Position numbers and translations under genes: made by a program. 64,000 nt of DNA from positions 8,528,501 to 8,592,500 of the forward strand of contig NZ_CP109434.1 in assembly GCF_036227105.1 (NCBI RefSeq), written 5' to 3'. This DNA is from Amycolatopsis sp. NBC_01488 (lineage in GTDB: Bacteria > Actinomycetota > Actinomycetes > Mycobacteriales > Pseudonocardiaceae). The notes below the pieces were generated by a model. It saw nothing but the letters and a program-made list of their open reading frames with translations, did no database searches and was not told the DNA's origin. Below, in pieces: positions 56,917 through 64,000 of the stretch; the stretch's first letter is position 1, and every line of letters begins with the position of its first letter.

Positions 56917-57369
56917 ATGCGCGAGTTCGAGAACCTGGACGCCTTCGCCGCCGCGGTCGGCGAGCACCTCGGGTACAGCGAATGGCTCAAGGTCACCCAG
57001 GACCGGGTGAACCAGTTCGCCGACGCCACCGACGACCACCAGTGGATCCACGTCGACGAGCCGATGGCGACCGCGGGCCCGTTCGGCGGCACCATCGCCC
57101 ACGGCTTCCTGACGCTGTCGCTGCTCTCGGCGTTCGGCCCGAAGATCTACCGCGTCAACGGGATCAAGATGGGGATCAACTACGGCCTCAACAAGGTCCG
57201 CTTCCCGCAGCCGGTGCGGGTCGGCTCGAAGGTGCGCGCCGGCGCCGAGCTGGCGGAGATCACCGACATCCCGGGCGGCAAGCAGGCGGTGTCGAAGTGG
57301 ACGGTCGAGATCGACGGCGAAGCGAAGCCCGCCTGCGTCGCCGAATGGGTGACGCGGTTCCTGGCCTGA
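56917..57369 (+). CDS. MaoC family (R)-specific hydratase/dehydratase
   Basis: A 150-residue hot-dog-fold protein with the hydratase motif QFADATDDHQWIHVDEPMA (catalytic Asp/His), GPFGGTIAHGFLTLSLL and GINYGLNKVRFPQPV. These match NodN/MaoC-type hydratases that add water to 2-enoyl thioesters. Co-transcribed with the FabG-like gene and followed by a strong hairpin. Confidence 0.9.
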   Translation: MREFENLDAFAAAVGEHLGYSEWLKVTQDRVNQFADATDDHQWIHVDEPMATAGPFGGTIAHGFLTLSLLSAFGPKIYRVNGIKMGINYGLNKVRFPQPVRVGSKVRAGAELAEITDIPGGKQAVSKWTVEIDGEAKPACVAEWVTRFLA

Positions 57370-57372
57370 CGC

Positions 57373-57419
57373 CGCGTGGCGAGCGGCGCTTTCCCGGTGA
57401 AGGTGCCGCTCGCCACGCG
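57373..57419. terminator. Perfect 15-bp hairpin after the MaoC gene
   Basis: Arms 57373-57387 and 57405-57419 are exactly complementary around a 17-nt loop. The hairpin separates the SDR/MaoC unit from the following operon. Confidence 0.65.
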
Positions 57420-57429
57420 CACTATGCGT

Positions 57430-57449
57430 CATACCGACTAGTCGGTATG
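57430..57449. promoter_or_regulatory. Perfect 20-bp palindrome CATACCGACTAGTCGGTATG
   Basis: A perfect 20-bp palindrome 30 bp upstream of the phosphotransferase gene. It has the form of a TetR-family operator. The TetR encoded at 63175-63798, at the other end of the cluster, is the natural candidate. Confidence 0.65.
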
Positions 57450-57479
57450 CTCCCGTCACACCGTGCTTGAGGAGGCTGG

Positions 57480-58504
57480 ATGAGCCGCACCGACCCGCCG
57501 GGACTCGACCTGGGCCGCCTGCGCGCCCACCTGGACGCGCACCGGCCCGGCCTGGTAGCCGGGGAGCTGACCGCCGACGTCGTGGAGGGCGGCCGGTCGA
57601 ACCTCACCTACGTGGTCGGCGACGGCCGGTCGCGCTGGGTGGTGCGCCGGCCGCCGCTCGGGCACGTGCTGCCCACGGCGCACGACATGAGCCGCGAGTT
57701 CCGGGTGATCTCGGGTCTGCGCGACACCGCGGTTCCGGTGCCCGAAGCGATCCTGCTCTGCGAGGACGCCGACGTCGTCGGGGCGCAGTTCTACGTCATG
57801 AGCTTCGTCGACGGCACGCCCTACCGGACCGCCGACGAACTCGCGGAACTCGGCGAGGACCGCACCCGGGCGATCGCCGACGCGCTGGTCGACACGCTCG
57901 TCGACCTGCACGCGGTCGACCCGGCCGCCGTCGGCCTTGGCGACTTCGGCCGTCCGGAGGGCTTCCTGGAGCGGCAGCTGCGCCGGTGGAAGAAGCAGCT
58001 CGACGCGTCCCGCAGCCGCGACCTGCCGGGCATCGAGGAGCTGCACGACCGGCTCGCCGCGGCGGTGCCGGTGTCCGGGACGCCGTCGATCATCCACGGC
58101 GACTACCGCCTGGACAACGTGCTGGTCGACGGCGACGACCGGATCTCGGCGGTGCTCGACTGGGAGATGTCGACGCTGGGCGACCCGTTGACCGACCTCG
58201 CGCTGCTGGTGGCCTACGCCGAGCGCGACAAGGTGTCGCTGCAGTTCGTCTCGAACGCCAGCTCGGCGCCGGGCTACCCGACGACCGACCAGGTCGTCGC
58301 GCGCTACGCCGAACGCTCGGGGCGGGACGTCTCGCAGCTGAACTGGTACGTCAGCTTCGCGTTCTTCAAGCTGGCCGTGATCCTCGAAGGCATCTACTAC
58401 CGCTACCAAAAGGGCCAGACGGTCGGGGCGGGCTTCGAGGGCGTCGGGGCCGGCGTTCCGCTGCTCATCACGCACGGCAACGAGATTCTCAAAGAGGAGA
58501 AGTA

Positions 58505-58505
<1 letters not shown>
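57480..58505 (+). CDS. Aminoglycoside-phosphotransferase-like (APH fold) protein, ACAD10/FadE36 type
   Basis: A 341-residue APH-fold kinase-like protein: the N-terminal LRAHLDAHRPGL...VVEGGRSNLTYVV, catalytic loop IHGDYRLDNVLVD, and metal motif LDWEMSTLGDP. This subfamily is typically encoded next to, or fused with, acyl-CoA dehydrogenases (as in human ACAD10/11) and is thought to phosphorylate hydroxyacyl-CoAs. The ATG at 57480 follows GAGGAGG. Its stop overlaps the next ATG (TAATG). Confidence 0.9.
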
Positions 58506-59724
<1,219 letters not shown>

Positions 59725-59728
<4 letters not shown>

Positions 59729-60909
59729 CTGTCACCGCCGAAGACCTGAGCCGCCAGGCGACCGAGTTCCTGGCCGCGCACGACCCCAAGACGACCGACC
59801 CGATGGACTTCCTGCGGGCCCGGTTCGACGCCGGTCTCGCGTGGATCCACTTCCCCGCCGGGCTCGGCGGGCAGAACGCGCCGCGCGCCCTGCAGTCCGT
59901 TGTGGACGATGTGTTCGCGGACGCGGGTGCACCGGACAACAACCCGCGCCGGATCGGCATCGGCCTCGGCATGGCCGCGCCGACCATCCTCGCCTTCGGC
60001 ACGCCGGAGCAGCGCGAGCGCTACCTGCGTCCACTGTGGACCGGCGAGGAGGTGTGGTGCCAGCTGTTCTCCGAGCCGGGCGCCGGCTCCGACCTCGCGG
60101 CGCTCGGGACGCGGGCGGTGCGCGACGGCGACGACTGGATCGTCACCGGCCAGAAGGTGTGGACCTCGGGCGCACACGAGTCGCAGTGGGCGATCCTGGT
60201 CACCCGCACCGACCCGGACGTGCCGAAGCACCAGGGCATGACGTACTTCCTGTGCGACATGACCGCGCCGGGTGTCGAGGTCCGGCCGCTGCGCCAGATC
60301 ACCGGCGAGGCCGAGTTCAACGAGGTCTTCCTGACCGACGTCCGGATCCCGGACACGCAGCGCCTCGGCGCGGTCGGCGAGGGCTGGAAGGTCGCGCAGA
60401 CGACGTTGATGAACGAGCGCGTCGCGATCGGCGGGCACGTCCAGCCGCGCGAGGGCGGGCTGATCGGCATCGTCGCGAAGACCTGGCGCGAACGGCCCGA
60501 GCTGCGCACGCCGGAGCTGCGTGACCGCCTGGTGCAGCGCTGGGTCGAAGCGGAGACGCTGCGGCTGGCCGGCACCCGGCTGCGCCAGCAGCTGACGGCG
60601 GGCGCGCCCGGGCCGGAGGGCTCGGCCATGAAGGTCGCGTTTTCGGAGCTGAACCAGGCGCTGACCGGCCTGGAGGTCGAACTGCTCGGCGAAGAGGGCC
60701 TGGCCTACGACGACTGGACGTTCCGGCGCCCGGCGATCGTCGACTTCACCGGCCGCGAAGCCGGCTACCGCTACCTGCGCGCCAAGGGGAACTCCATCGA
60801 GGGCGGCACCTCGGAGGTCCTGCGCAACATCATCGCCGAGCGCGTGCTGGGGCTGCCCTCGGAACCGCGCGTCGACAAGGACGTCGCCTGGAAGGACCTC
60901 CCCCGATGA
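59725..60909 (+). CDS. Acyl-CoA dehydrogenase, subunit-type A
   Basis: A 394-residue ACAD: QLFSEPGAGSDLAALGTRAVRDGDDWIVTGQKVWTSGAHES in the FAD/substrate domain and KGNSIEGGTSEVLRNIIAERVLGLPSEPRVDKD at the end, with the GGTSE segment and family-typical terminal helices. The GTG overlaps the previous stop, and its stop overlaps the next gene. The pairing with a shorter ACAD suggests an alpha2-beta2 heteromeric enzyme, as in mycobacterial steroid side-chain FadE pairs (inference). Confidence 0.9.
60029..60041. repeat. GTCCAC-W-GTGGAC palindrome, copy 5
   Basis: A perfect copy inside the acyl-CoA dehydrogenase A gene. Confidence 0.6.
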
Positions 60910-62000
60910 GTGACCTGCTCTATTCCGACGTCGAAGAAGACCTGCGAGCCTCGGTCCGGGACCTGTTGAAGGACAAGGCTTCGGCGGAGGCGCTGCTGGC
61001 GCGCGTCGAGACGGCCGAGGGGTACGACCTGAAGCTGTGGCGCACGCTGGCCGAAGAGGTCGGCGTGGCCGGGCTGGCGGTGCCCGAGGAACTGGGCGGG
61101 CACGGCGCGTCGGCCCGCGAGGTGGCCGTGGTGGCCGAGGAGCTGGGTCGCAGCGTCGCGCCGGTGCCGTTCCTGGGCAGTGTCGTGCTGGCGACGACGG
61201 CGCTGGTCCGCGCGGGCGCGGGCGGGTTCGTCCGGCGGCTCGCGACGGGGTCGGCGATCGGTGCGCTGGCCGTCCCGTTGTCGACGGCACCGGGCGCGGG
61301 TTTCCCGTCGTCGGTGACGGCGTCGCCGTCCGGCACGCTTTCCGGCCGGGTGGGCACGGTCGCCGACGCGTCGGTGGCGGACCTGCTGGTCGTGCCGGCC
61401 GCGGGTCCGGACGGGCCGGGGCTGTACGTGGTCGAGGCGTCGGTGGCGACGGTGTCGGAGCTGGTGTCGTTCGACCTGACGCGCCGGGTGGCCGACGTGG
61501 TCCTGGACAACGCCCCGGCGGTGCTCGTGGCGTCGGGTCCGGACGCGGCCTCGGCGCTGGAGGAGGCCCTGCTGGCCGGGGCCGGGATCCTGGCGTCGGA
61601 GCAGACCGGCGTGGCCGAGTGGGCGTTGACGGAGACGGTGTCGTACCTGAAGGGCCGCTACCAGTTCGGGCGGCCGGTCGGCGGGTTCCAGTCGCTGAAG
61701 CACCGGCTGGCGAACCTGTACACGGACCTGGTGCTCGCCCGGGCGGCGGCGCGGTATGCGGCCGATTCCCTGGCGACGGGCACGGACGTGCCGATCGCGG
61801 TGGCGGTGGCCCAGGCCCGGGTGGCCCCGATCGCGGTGCGGGCGGCGGAGGAGGCGATCCAGCTCCACGGCGGCATCGGGATGACGTGGGAGCACCCGGC
61901 GCACCTGTACTTGAAGCGGGCGAAGGCGGACGAGCTGGCGCTGGGGACACCCGGCAAGCACCGGGCCCGGCTGGCCGAGCTGGTGGACCTGCCGGCCTGA
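60906..62000 (+). CDS. Acyl-CoA dehydrogenase, shorter partner subunit
   Basis: A 364-residue ACAD with a divergent middle: the usual TEP..GSD motif is absent. It retains GVAVPEELGGHGASAREVAVVAEELGRSVAPVPFLG-type N-terminal helices and the C-terminal YLKGRYQFGRPVGGFQSLKHRLANLYTDLVLARAA and IQLHGGIGMTWEHPAHLYLKRAK. This is typical of the second subunit in heteromeric ACADs, which completes the FAD site of its partner. Translationally coupled to the gene at 59725. Confidence 0.88.
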   Translation: MSDLLYSDVEEDLRASVRDLLKDKASAEALLARVETAEGYDLKLWRTLAEEVGVAGLAVPEELGGHGASAREVAVVAEELGRSVAPVPFLGSVVLATTALVRAGAGGFVRRLATGSAIGALAVPLSTAPGAGFPSSVTASPSGTLSGRVGTVADASVADLLVVPAAGPDGPGLYVVEASVATVSELVSFDLTRRVADVVLDNAPAVLVASGPDAASALEEALLAGAGILASEQTGVAEWALTETVSYLKGRYQFGRPVGGFQSLKHRLANLYTDLVLARAAARYAADSLATGTDVPIAVAVAQARVAPIAVRAAEEAIQLHGGIGMTWEHPAHLYLKRAKADELALGTPGKHRARLAELVDLPA

Positions 62001-62043
62001 GCAGGACGGCGACGGGCTGCGAGCGAGCGGTCTGCCGCGGCGG

Positions 62044-62091
62044 GGTCGTGAGTGGGAAACAGGGTTAGAACGCGGTTTCCCACTCACGACC
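62044..62091. terminator. Perfect 17-bp hairpin after the acyl-CoA dehydrogenase operon
   Basis: Arm GGTCGTGAGTGGGAAAC at 62044-62060 and its exact complement at 62075-62091, with a 14-nt loop, 44 bp past the last operon stop. It shares its core with the hairpin at 51460-51494. Confidence 0.65.
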
Positions 62092-62109
62092 GTCGGGCCC
62101 CCCGTTCGT

Positions 62110-62156
62110 GAATAGTATTCAGCTTTTTTCGCATTTTCGCTCATCTGAGCGAAAAT
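62110..62156. promoter_or_regulatory. Two palindromes in an AT-rich leader upstream of the alpha/beta hydrolase
   Basis: GAATA-G-TATTC at 62110-62120, and an 11-2-11 perfect repeat, ATTTTCGCTCA-TC-TGAGCGAAAAT, at 62133-62156. The stretch is strikingly AT-rich for this genome and lies 95 bp upstream of the hydrolase ATG, so it probably holds the promoter and operator. Confidence 0.55.
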
Positions 62157-62249
62157 TCTGTGAGCCAGGCCACTCGAGAGGCAAAAGGGTGGCAAAAGTG
62201 CCCCGCTTCCCATGGTTCTCCCCACCCGTCGCGATCTAGCCTGGGCGCC

Positions 62250-63137
62250 ATGGAATTCGCCGTCGCGCCGACGGAGGCCGGGGCGCCCGCCGCGTTGGAG
62301 GAATTGACCGTCGTCGTCGGCGGTCGGCGGCACAGCGCGCTCGCAGCCGGGCCCGAATCGGGAGAGCTCGTCCTGCTGCTGCACGGCTGGCCCGAATTCG
62401 CCGACGCCTGGACAGAGCAGCTGCACGCCCTCGGCGAGGCCGGCTACCGCGCCCTGGCCGTCGACCAGCGGGGCTACGCCCGTCACGCGCGCCCCGACGG
62501 CGTCGAGCACTACTCGATCGACCACCTCGTCGGGGATGCCCTGGCCTTCGCCGACAGCCAGGGCGCCGACCGGTTCCACCTGGTCGCGCGCGACTGGGGC
62601 GGCATGGTCGCCTGGGCGCTCGCCACCGCGCACCCGCACCGGCTGCGGTCGCTGAGCGTCCTCTCCACGCCGCACCCGTCGGCCCTGCAGCGCGCGGCGG
62701 CCACCGACGACGGGCAGTTCCACGACCTCGGCTACATCCGCTTCTTCCGCCGCGGCGTCGGGAAAGCCGAGAAATTCCTCTTACGCGACGAAGGCGCGCA
62801 ATTACGCGCTGTCTACAACCGCCGGATTCCGGTCGCATTCGTCGAGCGCGCCGTCGAACGCCTTTCCGAACCGGGTGCGCTCACCGCGACGCTGAATTGG
62901 TACCGGGGCGCCACGAACGACGTATTCGACGTCCCGGCCGGCCGCATCACCGTCCCGACCCTCTACCTGTGGGGCAGCGAGGACCCGTACCTCGGCCAGA
63001 GCGCCGCGGAGCTGACGGTCCACCACATCGACGCCGAGTACCGCTTCCAGATCGTCGAGGGCGCCAGCCAGTGGATGGCGATGGAGGTCCCCGACGAGGT
63101 CAGCGCCCTCCTGCTGGACCACCTCCGGCGTTACTAG
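62250..63137 (+). CDS. Alpha/beta hydrolase, epoxide-hydrolase-like, with catalytic His replaced
   Basis: A 295-residue protein with the epoxide-hydrolase layout: LLLHGWPEFADAW (oxyanion HGxP), YRALAVDQRGYARHARP, and nucleophile aspartate D115 in ARDWGGMVAW. A C-terminal acid region follows (LWGSEDPYLGQ). At the position of the catalytic histidine the sequence reads EGASQWMAME, with Q274 where G-x-SHW is expected. The enzyme may be inactive as an epoxide hydrolase or have another role. The ATG at 62250 was chosen over an upstream frame that crosses the operator region. Confidence 0.85.
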   Translation: MEFAVAPTEAGAPAALEELTVVVGGRRHSALAAGPESGELVLLLHGWPEFADAWTEQLHALGEAGYRALAVDQRGYARHARPDGVEHYSIDHLVGDALAFADSQGADRFHLVARDWGGMVAWALATAHPHRLRSLSVLSTPHPSALQRAAATDDGQFHDLGYIRFFRRGVGKAEKFLLRDEGAQLRAVYNRRIPVAFVERAVERLSEPGALTATLNWYRGATNDVFDVPAGRITVPTLYLWGSEDPYLGQSAAELTVHHIDAEYRFQIVEGASQWMAMEVPDEVSALLLDHLRRY

Positions 63138-63142
63138 CCGAT

Positions 63143-63168
63143 CTCGCGCACCAGCCCCGGCGCGCGAG
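63143..63168. terminator. Hairpin between convergent hydrolase and TetR genes
   Basis: CTCGCGC at 63143-63149 pairs with GCGCGAG at 63162-63168 in the 37-bp convergent gap. A likely bidirectional terminator. Confidence 0.4.
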
Positions 63169-63174
63169 GGTCAC

Positions 63175-63798
63175 CTAGCCAGGTGGCCTGAGCGCGTCCA
63201 GGAGCAGGTCCGCGTAGTGGTCGCCGACCTGGCGTGCCGACAGCGTCCCGCCGCGGCGGTACCACGACCCGAGGTGGTGGACCGACCCGAAGAAGAAGTC
63301 GACGACCACGTCGGCCGGCTTGTCCGTGCGGAACTCGCCCGACGCCTGGCCTTCCTCGACCAGGCCGCGGAAGCGCTCGTGGTACTTGCGGCGCTCGGCG
63401 CGCACCGCCTTCTGCTTGTCCGGCGACAGCTGGTGCATCGACTGCAGGAAGATCGTGTTGTCGTCCAGGTTGTCGATGCTCGACACGACGACGTCGGACG
63501 CGGCGGCGCCGAGGCGTTCGCGCAGCGGGGCGCTCGACGAGGCGACGCTCTCCAGCTGGCGGGTCTGCTCGCGCAGGACGCGGGCGTAGATCTCGTAGAG
63601 CAGGTCGTCCTTCGAGCCGAAGTAGTGGTACATCGCGCCCTTGGTGACGCCCGCGGCCTCGACGATCTCCTGGACGGACGTGCGGTCGAAGCCCTTCTTG
63701 GCGAACAGCTTCGTGGCGTGCTCCAGCAGCCGGCGCGGCACGGCGGCCTGGTCGTCGCCGGCCGCCTCGCCCGGCTTCCGGGTGCTCGCTCGGGTCAC
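63175..63798 (-). CDS. TetR family transcriptional regulator
   Basis: A 207-residue TetR protein. The HTH reads LLEHATKLFAKKGFDRTSVQEIVEAAGVTKGAMYHYFGSKDDLLYEIY, and the ligand domain is of the TetR_C_33/KstR2-like type (LSPDKQKAVRAERRKYHERFRGLVEEG). Its position beside a fatty-acyl/steroid-like degradation cluster, and the perfect palindrome at 57430-57449, suggest it represses that cluster and senses an acyl-CoA (inference). GTG start at 63798. Confidence 0.9.
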   Translation of the reverse strand: MTRASTRKPGEAAGDDQAAVPRRLLEHATKLFAKKGFDRTSVQEIVEAAGVTKGAMYHYFGSKDDLLYEIYARVLREQTRQLESVASSSAPLRERLGAAASDVVVSSIDNLDDNTIFLQSMHQLSPDKQKAVRAERRKYHERFRGLVEEGQASGEFRTDKPADVVVDFFFGSVHHLGSWYRRGGTLSARQVGDHYADLLLDALRPPG

Positions 63799-63841
63799 GG
63801 CGAGTACCCCCTCTCCGAGTGTGAAGGCACAGGATAACGGC

Positions 63842-64000
63842 TCAGTCCCGCCAGGACAGGAACCGCCGCGGGTTGTCCACGAGCATCGTCGTGATGTCCG
63901 TTTCGGACACCCCGCGCTCCCGCAGTGCGGGCAGCACGTCGCGGGTGATGTGCAGGTAGTGCCAGTTCGGCGTGAGCACCGGCAGCTGGTCGGCGGGCAG
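63842..64000 (-). CDS. Phosphotriesterase/amidohydrolase-like protein, 3' end only
   Basis: The last 52 codons of a minus-strand gene running off the window. The visible C-terminus (NWHYLHITRDVLPALRERG, then SETDITTMLVDNPRRFLSW) has the DNPRRFL ending typical of phosphotriesterase-family metal hydrolases. It lies 43 bp upstream of the TetR start on the same strand and may belong to a lactonase-like enzyme. The N-terminal metal ligands lie outside the window. Confidence 0.75.
   Translation of the reverse strand: MPADQLPVLTPNWHYLHITRDVLPALRERGVSETDITTMLVDNPRRFLSWRD

Noticed and set aside
62160..62249. Longer N-terminus for the epoxide-hydrolase-like protein
   Set aside because: The added residues are not hydrolase-like. 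The ATG at 62250 gives the normal family start, and the leader contains the palindromic control region.

Overview
The window looks like chromosomal DNA of a high-GC filamentous actinomycete. The very high GC content, GTG starts, G/C-ending codons, many ATGA stop/start couplings, and a terpene-encapsulin operon best fit a member of the Pseudonocardiaceae, most likely Amycolatopsis (inference). About 60 protein genes are supported. I saw no tRNA, rRNA, CRISPR array, integrase or intact insertion sequence.

Layout. 1-13.8 kb: a deleted and frameshifted ltrA relic; a MarR gene divergent from a coupled set (ThDP enzyme, enolase-superfamily enzyme, giant FAD/Fe-S dehydrogenase, small membrane protein, SDR, GH15 glycosidase); a MEDS/ATPase regulator; a TetR gene divergent from an epimerase-like gene; a STAS protein. 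14-20 kb: an overlapping acyl-CoA ligase / hydratase / acetoacetyl-CoA synthetase / dehydrogenase / amidohydrolase cluster resembling CoA-dependent phenylpropanoid side-chain shortening. 20-31 kb: an anti-sigma-like protein, a HAD hydrolase, a methyltransferase, an ECF41 sigma factor with its divergent AhpD partner, a TetR/hydrolase pair, a Lig-Pol LigD, a secreted GH43 protein, a truncated AI-2E transporter and a DUF3152 metalloprotease-like protein.

The standout is 31.1-36.0 kb. A four-gene operon encodes geranyl-diphosphate C-methyltransferase, a 2-methylisoborneol-synthase-type terpene cyclase, and two paralogous family 2B encapsulin shell proteins carrying internal cyclic-nucleotide-binding-like domains. 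The predicted system is a two-component protein nanocompartment that encloses a terpene cyclase making C11 homo-monoterpenes.

36.3-41.7 kb is a tightly coupled trans-4-hydroxyproline catabolic operon (epimerase, pyrroline-carboxylate deaminase, three-subunit D-hydroxyproline dehydrogenase) with an XRE-cupin regulator and repeated operator motifs. 41.8-55.7 kb holds a PLP dehydratase, an MFS exporter/ArsR pair, a DUF2235 hydrolase, an NmrA/AraC pair, a Tat-exported phospholipase C, a MarR/SnoaL pair, and two LysR/SDR pairs. 56-64 kb is a lipid-catabolic cluster (SDR, MaoC, phosphotransferase-like protein, three acyl-CoA dehydrogenases, alpha/beta hydrolase, TetR) with a perfect 20-bp palindrome upstream of the core operon. 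The last bases hold the 3' end of a phosphotriesterase-like gene.

Regulation is unusually readable. Most divergent regulator/target pairs have a clear inverted repeat between them, many genes end in long hairpins, and a 13-bp palindrome recurs five times inside coding sequence.
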